From Vibrio sp. RE88 (GTDB taxonomy: Bacteria; Pseudomonadota; Gammaproteobacteria; Enterobacterales; Vibrionaceae): a DNA stretch of 64,000 bases. The stretch covers positions 310,001 to 374,000 of the forward strand of contig NZ_VTYQ01000005.1 in the NCBI RefSeq assembly GCF_013113835.1. The letters are read 5' to 3'. A program made the position numbers and the translations under genes. The notes beneath the pieces are model-generated. The model was not told the DNA's origin and made no database searches. It saw only the letters and a program-made list of their open reading frames with translations. This document shows positions 9,576-19,273 of this stretch, piece by piece (positions within the stretch are counted from its first letter, which is position 1; each line of letters starts with the position of its first letter).

Positions 9576-9957
9576 GCGAGAGCTATATCGTGATACCGCC
9601 AATGGTAAGATCTCTGGTGTGTGTGCTGGATTGGCAAATTACTTCGGCACTGAAGTTTGGTTAATTCGAATTCTGGTTATTTCGGCGGCATTACTCGGTG
9701 GCAGCTTTTTGGTCTTGCTGGCCTATATTGCAATGACGTTTATGATAGAAAAACAGCCCGCGAATTACGTAGAGTCGATTAAAACGGAACAAGAACATAA
9801 GCTGAAAAGTAAACCGTGGCAGCAAGGGCAGACCCCAGAAGCGCTTTTGGATACGTTGGAGAAAGACTTTGACGGGCTGGAAGGTAAAATCCGTGACCTT
9901 GAGGCATACGTCACTTCTGATACTTTTAAGGTCGACCGAGAGTTTAAAAGCTTATAA
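9568..9957 (+). CDS. pspC: phage shock protein PspC
   Basis: 129 residues from the ATG at 9568, which overlaps the pspB stop by 8 bp. The frame extends upstream to 9538, but this is inside pspB. The PspC domain opens with YRDTANGKISGVCAGLANYFG, then a transmembrane segment (about residues 35-60). A charged cytoplasmic tail ends in a short coiled coil. It is a membrane stress sensor and partner of PspB. No pspD or pspE follows. Confidence 0.95.
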   Translation: MNKRELYRDTANGKISGVCAGLANYFGTEVWLIRILVISAALLGGSFLVLLAYIAMTFMIEKQPANYVESIKTEQEHKLKSKPWQQGQTPEALLDTLEKDFDGLEGKIRDLEAYVTSDTFKVDREFKSL

Positions 9958-10091
9958 CTCAATAATGAGAACTTAAGCTATATTTTGTCAGCAAATTATT
10001 AATTTTCATAATAATTTACTGGTATGTCTCTGGCAGTCGCGTAATCATTCATCTATCTTTGTAACTAAAAGTGACAAATGGATGTTTGACT

Positions 10092-11123
10092 ATGCACAAA
10101 AATCTCGTGCTTCTTGCCATTGCCGCAACACTAGGTGGCTGTGGTAAGGAGCTCCCTCCTGTCCCTGAACCCGAATCCAGACCCGCAAAACTCTTTACCG
10201 TTTCAGTTGGCAACGCTCAGTTTGAAAGACATTTTCCCGCCACATCTGAAGCCGGTGACAAAGCTGTTTTAGCTTTCCGAGTCCCAGGGCAACTTCAATC
10301 TATCGATGTGCTTTCAGGTCAGCCTGTGAGTAAAGGTGAAGTACTGGCGTCATTAAACCCAGACGAATATTCGTTGCTGGCTAAACAGGCTGAGGCACAA
10401 TACCGTTTGGCCGACGTTCAATATGAACGTTATAAAAAGCTTCGCGTTGATAAAGTCGTTTCTGAGCAAGACTTTGACCAAGCCAAAGCCAACCATAATT
10501 CGGCAAAAGCCACTTTGGAACAAGCACGCGCCAATTTGCGCTACACCAAATTGGTTGCGCCATACGATGGCACGATCTCAATCATTCCAGCTGAGAACTA
10601 TGAATACATTGCGGCTAAAGAAGGCGTAATGAACATTCAGACCAATCAGCTGATGAAAGTGCAATTCCAACTACCTGATCATCTCTTAAATCGTTTCGCG
10701 AGTGGTATCAACCTTACCGCTACGATGAAGTTTGATGCTTTCCCCGAGAACAGCTACGACCTCACTTTCCAAGAAGTCGATACTGAAGCAGACCCAAAAA
10801 CCGGCTCATACAAAGTCACCATGGTGATGGAGCGCCCAACCGACATCGGTATTCTTCCGGGTATGGCGGGTGAAGTGCACGTCAAAGTGGATGCAACGGG
10901 TGCGACTCGAATTCCTAGTGCCGCTATTTTCGAAGAAAACGGCAAAACCTGTGTATGGCGCGTCGGGCAGACAGGCGTGGTTGAGAAAGCCACGATTGTG
11001 TTAAACGACAAGCGTCAGGTGAAAAGCGGTTTGAATGACGGCGATCGAATCATCATCTCTGGTGTTAGCGGTATTGAGCCTGGCATCAAAGTGAGAGAGT
11101 GGGTCAAGGAGCGAGGGTTGTAA
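10092..11123 (+). CDS. RND efflux periplasmic adaptor subunit, lipoprotein (first of two)
   Basis: 343 residues from the ATG at 10092; a GTG at 10071 would precede the signal peptide. The lipobox is LGGC. HlyD/AcrA-type architecture follows: a barrel-sandwich hybrid half (VLSGQPVSKGEVLASLNPDEY), an alpha-hairpin (about residues 90-145), then a second lipoyl half (LVAPYDGTISII) and beta-barrel. It should bridge the downstream RND pump to an outer-membrane channel. Two tandem adaptors followed by one pump is the arrangement I recall for V. cholerae VexIJK; that correspondence is inference. Confidence 0.88.
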   Translation: MHKNLVLLAIAATLGGCGKELPPVPEPESRPAKLFTVSVGNAQFERHFPATSEAGDKAVLAFRVPGQLQSIDVLSGQPVSKGEVLASLNPDEYSLLAKQAEAQYRLADVQYERYKKLRVDKVVSEQDFDQAKANHNSAKATLEQARANLRYTKLVAPYDGTISIIPAENYEYIAAKEGVMNIQTNQLMKVQFQLPDHLLNRFASGINLTATMKFDAFPENSYDLTFQEVDTEADPKTGSYKVTMVMERPTDIGILPGMAGEVHVKVDATGATRIPSAAIFEENGKTCVWRVGQTGVVEKATIVLNDKRQVKSGLNDGDRIIISGVSGIEPGIKVREWVKERGL

Positions 11124-11124
11124 T

Positions 11125-12210
11125 ATGAAGCAGTGGATTAGCCTAGGTATGCTTTCTACAGCTGCAGTCCTTGCTGGCTGTGGTACAGAAACTCAGTATG
11201 TGGATTTTGGTTTACCTAAAGTAAAAATCATGGAGATCGGCAGTGGAATACAAGGCGACAATTTGTACTTCCCGGCAGTGGCCAACGCCGCAGAACGCTC
11301 CCATCTCAGTTTCCGTGTTGCGGGGGAAATCAGTGAGTTAAATGTTAAAGAAGGCGACCAAGTTAAAAAGGGTGATGTATTAGCCAAGCTAGACCCTACA
11401 GATTATAAACTGGATGTCGATAATGCCTCGGCGAAATATAGCGTGGTCGATAGCCAGTACAAGCGTTCTAAACCTTTGGTCGATAAAGGCCTGTTGGCAA
11501 AATCTCAATTCGATGAGATTGCGGCGAATCGACAGATTGCTTTTGCGGAATTGAGGCTTGCTCAGCTCAGGCTCTCTTTCACCAAATTACTTGCTCCTGT
11601 GGATGGCATTATTTCTCGCGTTAATGTTGACCAGTTTGAAAACATTCAAGTTGGGCAACAGATCGTCAATATCCATAGTCTCGAAAACGTTGAAGTTCTG
11701 ATTCAATTGCCTGACCGGCTGTATGTCAATCAGCCTGATCAGGAAACACTGTCACGCATTGAAGCATTGGTCAAAGTACCAAGTGGTAATGAATATTCAG
11801 CCTCTATCAAAGAGTTCACCACTGAGCCAGATCCTGCTACTGGCACATTTACCGTGACTCTGTCACTTCCTATGCCAGAAGAGGAGTACATTCTGGACGG
11901 TATGGCCGTTGAAGTGACTTCGGAAGGTGATGACGTAGGGCTGAATTTGAACGCTGGTGTTTTGGTTCCGATTGAAGCTGTGTTCAATGCCGATGGGGAT
12001 AAGATTGATCGGCTGAATAAATATGTTTGGGTGCTGAATGATGACAACACCGTCTCTAAGCAAGCAGTGACGATTGGTAAAGTCACCAAACAAGATTTGC
12101 AGATTCTGGATGGCCTCGAAAGTAAACAACAAGTGGTTGTGGCAGGAATTTCCCGCCTAAGAGAAGGAATGAAGGTGGAAGTCGTGAAGCAGGAGGCAGG
12201 CAATGAGTGA
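11125..12210 (+). CDS. RND efflux periplasmic adaptor subunit, lipoprotein (second of two)
   Basis: 361 residues, starting one base after the preceding stop. The lipoprotein signal has lipobox LAGC. The same adaptor fold is seen: AGEISELNVKEGDQVKKGD, hairpin, LLAPVDGIISRVNVDQFE, beta-barrel and membrane-proximal domain. It is only distantly similar to the first adaptor, so the two are probably not a recent duplication and may form a mixed hexamer. Its end overlaps the pump gene by 8 bp. Confidence 0.88.
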   Translation: MKQWISLGMLSTAAVLAGCGTETQYVDFGLPKVKIMEIGSGIQGDNLYFPAVANAAERSHLSFRVAGEISELNVKEGDQVKKGDVLAKLDPTDYKLDVDNASAKYSVVDSQYKRSKPLVDKGLLAKSQFDEIAANRQIAFAELRLAQLRLSFTKLLAPVDGIISRVNVDQFENIQVGQQIVNIHSLENVEVLIQLPDRLYVNQPDQETLSRIEALVKVPSGNEYSASIKEFTTEPDPATGTFTVTLSLPMPEEEYILDGMAVEVTSEGDDVGLNLNAGVLVPIEAVFNADGDKIDRLNKYVWVLNDDNTVSKQAVTIGKVTKQDLQILDGLESKQQVVVAGISRLREGMKVEVVKQEAGNE

Positions 12211-15200
12211 GCAAAATAATCAACTGTCTCAGAAGGACGAAGATGTAACAGGCATCGCCGCGTATTTTATTCGCAATCGCGTCATCAGTTGGATGATCTC
12301 ACTGATCTTCCTTATTGGTGGTGTAGCGGCGTTCTTCGGTTTAGGCCGTTTGGAAGATCCAGCCTTCACCATTAAAGATGCCATGGTCGTGACGTCCTAT
12401 CCGGGGGCTACGCCTCAACAAGTCGAAGAAGAAGTCACATACCCGATAGAAAAAGCCATTCAGCAGCTCACTTATGTTGATGAGATAAACTCAATTTCTA
12501 GTCGCGGGTTATCTCAGATTACTGTGACGATGAAGAACAACTACGGCCCGGACGATTTACCGCAAATCTGGGATGAGTTGCGTCGTAAGGTGAATGACCT
12601 TAAAGGCCAGTTTCCTCCCGGCGTCAATGACCCTCAGGTGATTGACGATTTTGGTGATGTTTACGGTATTTTGCTAGCCGTGACGGGGGAAGGGTACAGC
12701 TATAAGGAGTTACTCGATTACGTCGACTATTTAAGGCGTGAATTGGAGCTGATTGATGGCGTCAGTAAGGTCTCTGTTTCTGGCCAACAACAAGAGCAAG
12801 TCTTCATCGAAATTTCGATGAAACGCTTAAGCAGTTTGGGCTTGGCCCCTGATACCGTGTTTAACCTACTGTCGACGCAAAACGTGGTGTCCGACGCTGG
12901 TGCGATTCGGGTTGGCGATGAGTATATACGTATTCAGCCGACGGGTGAGTTCCAGAATGTCGATCAGCTAGGAGATTTGATCATTACCGAGAGCGGTGCT
13001 CAAGGGCTGATTTATCTTCGTGACGTTGCGGAAATTAAGCGCGGATATATCGACGTACCGGACAACATTATTACCTTTAACGGTAAGTTGGCGTTGAACG
13101 TAGGTGTTTCCTTTGCACAAGGCGTTAACGTGGTTGAAGTGGGTAAACGCTTTGATCGCCGTCTCGCAGAGCTTAAATATCAACAACCTGTTGGTGTCGG
13201 GATCTCTGAAATTTACAGCCAGCCAAAAGAAGTGGACAAGTCAGTCAGTGGCTTTGTCGTCAGCCTAGGGCAAGCCGTAGCGATCGTCATTATCGTCCTG
13301 CTGTTCTTTATGGGTCTGCGCTCAGGTTTACTTATTGGCTTGATCTTGTTGCTCACTGTATTGGGCACCTTCATCTTCATGAAGTATTTTGCCATCGATT
13401 TACAGCGTATTTCGCTTGGTGCACTGGTTATCGCTCTCGGTATGCTGGTGGATAATGCCATCGTGGTGGTCGAAGGGATACTGATAGGGACGCAAAAAGG
13501 CCGAACGCGAATGCAGGCGGCCACTGATATTGTTACCCAGACCAAGTGGCCGTTGCTGGGGGCGACAGTCATCGCTGTGACAGCGTTTGCACCTATTGGA
13601 CTGTCTGAGGATGCAACGGGCGAATACTGTGGCACTCTATTTACCGTGCTCCTAATTTCTCTCATGCTCAGCTGGTTTACTGCGATTTCTCTGACGCCGT
13701 TCTTTGCAGATATCTTCTTTAAAGGGCAAAAAATTAAAGGTGGCGGAGAAGACAGCGATCCATATAACGGCATGATATTCGTGCTGTACAAGGGTTTCCT
13801 AGAGTTTTGTATGAAGCGCGCTTGGTTGACCGTTGCTGTGATGATTGCTGGCTTGGTAGTCAGTATCTACGGCTTCACTTTCGTTAAGCAGTCATTCTTC
13901 CCATCGTCTACAACGCCAATATTTCAAGCGGATATCTGGCTTCCGGAAGGGACAGACATTCGAGCAACCAACACAAAGCTGAAAGCATTGGAGTCTTGGT
14001 TATCCGAGCAAGATGGTGTTGAGCACATTACGACGACAGCGGGCAAAGGCTTACAACGTTTTATGCTTACTTACGCCCCAGAGAAGAGTTATTCGGCGTA
14101 TGGTGAGATCACGACTCGGGTTGAGAGCTATGACCAATTAGCTAAGTTGATGTCTGATTTCCGAGCTCACGTCGAAAAAGGGTTCCCGGAAATCAATTAT
14201 AAGCTTAAGCAAATTGAATTGGGCCCGGGTGGTGGTGCGAAGATAGAAGCTCGTGTGATCGGTTCAGATCCGACCGTACTGAGAACAATTGCGAAGCAAG
14301 TTGAAGACATCATGCATGCCGACCCGGGGGCGACCAACATCCGCCATGACTGGCGTGAACGTACGAAAGTGCTGGAACCACAGTTTAACGAAGGTCAGGC
14401 TCGACGTTACGGTATCACCAAGTCAGATGTGGATGAATTTCTTGCTATGTCATTCTCTGGTAAATCGGTCGGTGTGTACCGTGATGGTACGACGCTGATG
14501 CCAATTGTGGCTCGATTGCCAGAAGAAGAGCGTGTGGATATTCGTAACATTGAAGGGATGAAAATTTGGAGCCCGGCATTAAGCGAATACATCCCATTGC
14601 AACAAGTGACGCTAGGTTACGACATGCGCTGGGAAGACCCAATCATCGTGCGTAAGAACCGAAAACGCATGCTGACGGTGATGGCAGATCCAGACTTGCT
14701 TGGTGAAGAGACGGCAGCAACCTTACAAAAACGCTTGCAGCCTCAGATTGAAGCCATTGAACTTCCACCAGGCTATGCATTGGAGTGGGGGGGCGAATAC
14801 GAGTCATCTGGTGATGCACAAGCATCGTTGTTCACGACCATGCCGATGGGTTACCTGTTCATGTTCCTCGTGACGGTGTTCCTGTTTAATACCGTGAAAG
14901 AGCCTCTGATCGTATGGCTAACTGTTCCGCTCGCCATTATTGGTGTGACAACTGGCCTGCTGGCGTTAAATACTCCGTTTGGCTTTATGGCGCTACTCGG
15001 CTTCCTCAGCTTATCGGGCATGCTACTTAAAAACGGTATCGTACTGCTCGACCAGATAGAAATCGAAATGAAATCAGGTAAAGACCCATATCTGGCCGTT
15101 GTGGATGCTTCGCTCAGTCGTGTACGTCCAGTTTGTATGGCTGCCATCACCACGATTCTGGGCATGATTCCGCTGCTACCGGACATATTCTTTAAACCAA

Positions 15201-15304
15201 TGGCAGTGACCATCATGTTTGGTTTGGGATTTGCGACCGTACTGACACTTATTGTCGTGCCAGTGTTGTATCGTATATTCCACAAAGTGAAAGTGCCAAA
15301 CTGA
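12203..15304 (+). CDS. RND multidrug efflux permease (HAE1 type)
   Basis: A 1033-residue inner-membrane proton-driven pump with 12 expected membrane helices and two large periplasmic loops. Conserved blocks include SYPGATPQQVEEEVTYPIE in the porter domain and GFLSLSGMLLKNGIVLLDQIE in TM10. In TM4 the proton-relay motif reads LVDNAIVVVE: the first aspartate is kept at residue 417, while residue 418 is Asn where AcrB has Asp408. This substitution occurs in some RND subfamilies. It is third in the adaptor-adaptor-pump operon; no TolC-like gene is adjacent. Substrates are unknown. Confidence 0.92.
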   Translation: MSEQNNQLSQKDEDVTGIAAYFIRNRVISWMISLIFLIGGVAAFFGLGRLEDPAFTIKDAMVVTSYPGATPQQVEEEVTYPIEKAIQQLTYVDEINSISSRGLSQITVTMKNNYGPDDLPQIWDELRRKVNDLKGQFPPGVNDPQVIDDFGDVYGILLAVTGEGYSYKELLDYVDYLRRELELIDGVSKVSVSGQQQEQVFIEISMKRLSSLGLAPDTVFNLLSTQNVVSDAGAIRVGDEYIRIQPTGEFQNVDQLGDLIITESGAQGLIYLRDVAEIKRGYIDVPDNIITFNGKLALNVGVSFAQGVNVVEVGKRFDRRLAELKYQQPVGVGISEIYSQPKEVDKSVSGFVVSLGQAVAIVIIVLLFFMGLRSGLLIGLILLLTVLGTFIFMKYFAIDLQRISLGALVIALGMLVDNAIVVVEGILIGTQKGRTRMQAATDIVTQTKWPLLGATVIAVTAFAPIGLSEDATGEYCGTLFTVLLISLMLSWFTAISLTPFFADIFFKGQKIKGGGEDSDPYNGMIFVLYKGFLEFCMKRAWLTVAVMIAGLVVSIYGFTFVKQSFFPSSTTPIFQADIWLPEGTDIRATNTKLKALESWLSEQDGVEHITTTAGKGLQRFMLTYAPEKSYSAYGEITTRVESYDQLAKLMSDFRAHVEKGFPEINYKLKQIELGPGGGAKIEARVIGSDPTVLRTIAKQVEDIMHADPGATNIRHDWRERTKVLEPQFNEGQARRYGITKSDVDEFLAMSFSGKSVGVYRDGTTLMPIVARLPEEERVDIRNIEGMKIWSPALSEYIPLQQVTLGYDMRWEDPIIVRKNRKRMLTVMADPDLLGEETAATLQKRLQPQIEAIELPPGYALEWGGEYESSGDAQASLFTTMPMGYLFMFLVTVFLFNTVKEPLIVWLTVPLAIIGVTTGLLALNTPFGFMALLGFLSLSGMLLKNGIVLLDQIEIEMKSGKDPYLAVVDASLSRVRPVCMAAITTILGMIPLLPDIFFKPMAVTIMFGLGFATVLTLIVVPVLYRIFHKVKVPN

Positions 15305-15321
15305 TTCAACTAAGATCGAAG

Positions 15322-15354
15322 ACGCCCCTGACTTTGTCGGGGGCGTTTTATTTA
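15322..15354 (+). terminator. rho-independent terminator of the RND operon
   Basis: ACGCCCCTGAC pairs with GTCGGGGGCGT (one G-T wobble) and is followed by TTTATTT, 18 bp after the pump stop codon. Confidence 0.9.
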
Positions 15355-15365
15355 AGGAGAAAGCA

Positions 15366-15926
15366 ATGGATACCACTTGCGCATGGGCGATGAACCATGA
15401 GCTTGAGCGTGAATACCACGATAAAGAGTGGGGCGTTCCCGTTTATGACGATAAGGTATTGTTTGAGTTTATTACTTTAGAGGGAGCCCAAGCAGGATTG
15501 AGTTGGATCACCATCCTAAAAAAACGCGAAGGCTACCGACAAGCTTTTGAAAACTATGATCTGGATAAATTGGCAGCGTTTGAGGACGAGCACGCTGAGC
15601 ATATTGTCGAAAATTATGATGTGGTGAAGCACAGAGGAAAAATTAAATCTGTGTTCAGTAACGCGCGAGCGGCGAAAGCGCTGATTGAAGAATACGGTAG
15701 CTTATCACAGGCGTTATGGCAGTTTGTGGATGGCAAGCCTAAGGTCAACCGTTGGCAGGAGATGAGCGAAGTGCCAGCCTCGACAGAGCAGTCAAAGGCT
15801 ATGAGCAAATTCCTGAAAAAGAAAGGCTTCAAATTTGTGGGCGAGACCATCTGCTACGCGTTTATGCAGGCGGTAGGTATGGTCGACGACCATATGGTGA
15901 GTTGCCCTAAGAAACCTAAGTATTAA
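15366..15926 (+). CDS. tag: DNA-3-methyladenine glycosylase I
   Basis: 186 residues. It removes 3-methyladenine from alkylated DNA (base excision repair). The zinc-binding residues of Tag are in place: Cys5 and His18 at the N-terminus, and the HxxxC pair in DDHMVSC near the C-terminus. The pocket motif EGAQAGLSWITILKKREGYR is intact. AAGGAG lies 5 bp before the ATG. It directly follows the RND terminator and is probably transcribed by read-through or a local promoter. Confidence 0.96.
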   Translation: MDTTCAWAMNHELEREYHDKEWGVPVYDDKVLFEFITLEGAQAGLSWITILKKREGYRQAFENYDLDKLAAFEDEHAEHIVENYDVVKHRGKIKSVFSNARAAKALIEEYGSLSQALWQFVDGKPKVNRWQEMSEVPASTEQSKAMSKFLKKKGFKFVGETICYAFMQAVGMVDDHMVSCPKKPKY

Positions 15927-15947
15927 CGGGTTAGACGCATCCTACGA

Positions 15948-16805
15948 CTACAAATTTTGATCATGGATGCGTTCTAATGCCTCGATTCTTCGCCATTGCA
16001 CAGAATCGAAACTTTGCTCTCTCAGATATGCGATTTGAGATTGCTTGTCATCGTCCGATAAGGTGTTGTCAGATAGGATTACACTTCTTTGCTGCAAGTA
16101 GCTGTCGAGCTGAGTGTTAAATTGTTCACGTTTGGCGTCTAGTTTATCCAGCCTTTCTGCGGCTTCTTCCCCTACTAACTCGACACGTGTCAAATGTTTG
16201 TTTTGCTCATCCATCTGAGCCGATTGGTTAAGCCCGATAATGAGCTGATTGTTGCGTTCTGCCTGCTGAATGTAGTCAGGTTGGTCGGCTAAGGTCTCTT
16301 CTAACCATTGCGCTTGCGACTCCGCATCCAAGTTTTGATTGGCTATCGCGAGTTTATCGATCGCGAGCTGGCGTAATCGATTTTCTTCACCAAACAATGT
16401 CTGTATCTGTTCGTCAGTAAAATACTGGCTTTGCAGCGCCATAATCTGCTGATGAAGCTGCTCTAAATCGGTCAAGGTGATTTGTTGTGAGGTTATAGAC
16501 TCCAGAGTTTCAAGTTCGGTTTTGTATTGTAAATAGGTCTCGAAAAGTGCTTCATCGACGACTAGCCCTTGTTGGTCTTTAGGAAGACTTTGTATCCGAG
16601 CTTTAATTTGGTCTAATTCTTGTTCTCCTAAACTGCTTAAAGCGTAATCAAACAAATCTCGACTTGAGGAGGTATCGATCTGGGTATCTCGTTGGGAATG
16701 CGATTGATTTGCAATTTCTTCACTGCCTTCTTGATTGATAAAATAGACCGCTCCAAGACTCATCGAGGCGATCATCACTGTTGTTATTAGAGCGGTCTTT
16801 TTCAT
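15948..16805 (-). CDS. lifO: lipase secretion chaperone (lipase-specific foldase)
   Basis: 285 residues. One N-terminal transmembrane anchor (about residues 5-23) and a periplasmic helical domain fit the steric foldase that folds the lipase before type II secretion. The lipase-chaperone motif RxxFDYxLS is at residues 49-57 (RDLFDYALS). The rest is a charged helical array. It starts 10 bp after the lipase gene on the same strand and has its own AGGA ribosome site, so the pair is one operon. Confidence 0.93.
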   Translation of the reverse strand: MKKTALITTVMIASMSLGAVYFINQEGSEEIANQSHSQRDTQIDTSSSRDLFDYALSSLGEQELDQIKARIQSLPKDQQGLVVDEALFETYLQYKTELETLESITSQQITLTDLEQLHQQIMALQSQYFTDEQIQTLFGEENRLRQLAIDKLAIANQNLDAESQAQWLEETLADQPDYIQQAERNNQLIIGLNQSAQMDEQNKHLTRVELVGEEAAERLDKLDAKREQFNTQLDSYLQQRSVILSDNTLSDDDKQSQIAYLREQSFDSVQWRRIEALERIHDQNL

Positions 16806-16815
16806 CTTATAGTTC

Positions 16816-17751
16816 CTACAAACCTTGCAGTTTCAGGCGGTTGGCATGTTGGCGATAAAGGGTCACTGGATCGGTTTCAAACAAGTGGTGGATACCAAGT
16901 AAGCCATTAATCTCGTCCAAATGATTCATTTTGTAGTCGTCACGAATAACTTGACCTAAGTGAGTGCTACAAGCGCCAACCAGACCGTCATTCGGTTCAT
17001 TAAATGCGAGGCCAAGAATGGTCATTGCGGCATCCGTTGGATCAAAGATATTGGTAAAGGTAGATGAACCCGTCCAAGAGTAGTAATAAACACCGTTACC
17101 AGCGAGCAAATCACCGTTGCCACACTCTGTGGCCGGAATGCCTTCTGGGTAATGTTGGTTAAACGCAAGTGATCCTTCGGTGGTTAATGCATCCAAAGAG
17201 GCAAGAGGATCTTGGTCGAGGTCACCACCGCCAGACAATAGGTTGATCAGTGTCGTCAGTCCTTCAGCCAGCTTTACTGCCAAGGCCTCTAAACCCGAGT
17301 CTTCTGGTACGGTACCGCGAACAAGATCAGCCACTTTAGAGCCTTTGTTGACACCACCGATACTGGTCACAGAAGCGACGAGGTCTGGTCTGACAGACGC
17401 TACATAACGCGCAGTAGGGCCACCGTGGCTATGTCCGACTAAGTTAACTTTTGCTGCGCCTGTCGCTGCAAGTAAAGTTTCCACTTGTTCTAGCAACTGC
17501 TCGCCACGAACTTCAGAACTGTTCGTCGCAGAGACTTGAGCAACGTAAACGCTTGCACCGTCTTTGGTTAGGGCGTGCGGAATGCCATAGAAATAGTCAA
17601 CGCCCGCTAATGTATCAAAGCCGAATAATCCGTGAACTAGCACAATGGGGTATTGAGTTTGAGTGTAGCCACTAGCATTGGATGCGCTAGCAGTTGCCGA
17701 TAGCCCTAAACTGAAGATACAGAGCACAGCAAGTATCAGTTTGTGTTTCAA
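16816..17751 (-). CDS. lipA: secreted triacylglycerol lipase (family I.1/I.2)
   Basis: 311 residues from a TTG start at 17751. AAGGAGC lies 6 bp upstream, and this start gives a normal Sec signal peptide (MKHKLILAV... cleavage near residue 24). A longer frame to 17874 adds 41 non-homologous residues. The oxyanion motif is VLVHGLFGFD (residues 37-46) and the nucleophile elbow GHSHGG has Ser108. Late Asp (NDGLVG) and His (MNHLDE) complete the triad. The protein is exported, folded by LifO and secreted by the type II system. Confidence 0.93.
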   Translation of the reverse strand: MKHKLILAVLCIFSLGLSATASASNASGYTQTQYPIVLVHGLFGFDTLAGVDYFYGIPHALTKDGASVYVAQVSATNSSEVRGEQLLEQVETLLAATGAAKVNLVGHSHGGPTARYVASVRPDLVASVTSIGGVNKGSKVADLVRGTVPEDSGLEALAVKLAEGLTTLINLLSGGGDLDQDPLASLDALTTEGSLAFNQHYPEGIPATECGNGDLLAGNGVYYYSWTGSSTFTNIFDPTDAAMTILGLAFNEPNDGLVGACSTHLGQVIRDDYKMNHLDEINGLLGIHHLFETDPVTLYRQHANRLKLQGL

Positions 17752-17940
17752 AATTAGCTCCTTCTGGTATGACCTCTGATGAGTAACTAAACAGTAGAAT
17801 AGAAAATGAGCTATACGAAATTTGAATGAAAAGTAAGCAATAGAATTGTGAATTGGAGATGGAAAACAACACAATTGTTTAACGTGTCATTATTAAGTAG
17901 GTAATTGATAAAATATTCAATAATATCATTGAGTTAAAAA

Positions 17941-17966
17941 TAAAGCCCCTGAGTCAGGGGCTTGAT
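17941..17966 (-). terminator. rho-independent terminator downstream of metC
   Basis: AAGCCCCTGA pairs with TCAGGGGCTT. On the minus strand it is followed by TATTTTTAAC, correctly placed after the metC stop. Confidence 0.85.
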
Positions 17967-17980
17967 TGAATTGGCTAGTG

Positions 17981-19186
17981 TTAAGCCGTCGCGGACTGCT
18001 CTAAAATGAGTGAGTTATAGCGTTCAAAACCTCGCTCAAGGTCAGCGATCAGATCCTCAACATTTTCCAAACCGATATGCAGACGGATCAATGTGCCATC
18101 AAAGTTTGGATTGGCAATGGTTCTCAAGCTATTGAAGCTTTTTGGTTCGTTGGCCAGAATTAAACTTTCATAACCGCCCCAAGAATAGCCCATGCTGAAA
18201 TGCTTCATACCATCAAGCAGTGCTGTAGTAGCACGTGGGTAGCTGGTTTTTAGTACGAATGAGAATAGGCCGTTACCGCCAGTGAAATCGCGCTGGAAAA
18301 ACTCGTGACCAGGACAGCTTTCTAAAGCTGGGTGGCGCACGTGATCGACTTCAGGTCGGCTTTGCAGCCACTGTGCAACTTTGAGGCTATTCTCGGCATG
18401 TTGACGTAGTCGGACATCCAGAGTGCGAATACCACGTAACCCGAGATAGGCATCATCTGGTGAAACACATTGACCCATCAGATAGCTTTGTTCACGCAGT
18501 TGATCCCAATGTTTCTCATTGGCGATCGCTGTACCTAACATGACGTCGGAGTGGCCAACAATGTACTTGGTCGCAGCCTGAATAGAAATATCAACGCCAT
18601 GTTCAAAAGGCGAGAAGTTCACGCCAGCCGCCCAAGTGTTGTCGAGCATTACAATGATGTCATGTTCGTGAGCAATCTTGGCTAATGTTGGAACGTCTTG
18701 CACTTCCATAGTGATAGAGCCAGGTGACTCTAGAAACAGCACTTTGGTATTAGGCTGAATTAAATCGCGAATACCTTCTCCAATCACCGGATCATAATAG
18801 GTGGTTTCCACTCCCATCTTCTTCATGATCTTGTCACAGAAATCACGGGTTGGTTCATAGCAGGTATCCACCATAAGAATATGATCGCCCGACTCAACAA
18901 AAGAGAGAATTGCGTTGGAAATAGCTGCGGTACCGCAAGGGTACAAAGCGCAACCAGCGCCGCCCTCAACTTCAACCATTGCATCTTGGAAAGCAAAGTG
19001 AGTGTTGGTGCCGCGACGGCCATAAAAGAGTGTTTTGTTTGCGCGGTTGACGGTCGCATGGTGTTTTTCGGCAACCGTATTAAACACGACAGTAGAAGCT
19101 CGTTGAACTGGTGGATTAACGACACCATTGGTCCATTTTTCGTCACGACCCGCGGTGACCAGCTTTGTTTGCTTACCTTCTGACAT
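17981..19186 (-). CDS. metC: cystathionine beta-lyase
   Basis: A 401-residue PLP-dependent trans-sulfuration enzyme that converts cystathionine to homocysteine in methionine synthesis. The FYGRRGTNTHFAFQ phosphate-binding region is seen near residue 54. ALYPCGTAAISNAI, LDNTWAAG and the Schiff-base lysine in QAATKYIVGHSD are also present. The MetC-type SMGYSWGGYESL replaces the gamma-synthase equivalent. AAGGA lies before the ATG. The gene stands alone between lipA and cls. Confidence 0.93.
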   Translation of the reverse strand: MSEGKQTKLVTAGRDEKWTNGVVNPPVQRASTVVFNTVAEKHHATVNRANKTLFYGRRGTNTHFAFQDAMVEVEGGAGCALYPCGTAAISNAILSFVESGDHILMVDTCYEPTRDFCDKIMKKMGVETTYYDPVIGEGIRDLIQPNTKVLFLESPGSITMEVQDVPTLAKIAHEHDIIVMLDNTWAAGVNFSPFEHGVDISIQAATKYIVGHSDVMLGTAIANEKHWDQLREQSYLMGQCVSPDDAYLGLRGIRTLDVRLRQHAENSLKVAQWLQSRPEVDHVRHPALESCPGHEFFQRDFTGGNGLFSFVLKTSYPRATTALLDGMKHFSMGYSWGGYESLILANEPKSFNSLRTIANPNFDGTLIRLHIGLENVEDLIADLERGFERYNSLILEQSATA

Positions 19187-19273
19187 TGGAAGTCCTTATC
19201 TGAAAATGCGTTGCCCTATTTAAAACATGGCAACGCATTAATAGCAAGTGGGTCAGGAGTAAGAAATAACGGA

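Noticed and set aside
15931..15976. Inverted repeat TTAGACGCATCC / GGATGCGTTCTAA between tag and lifO
   Set aside because: The long loop, overlap with the lifO coding end and absence of a U-tract on either strand make a terminator call unsafe.
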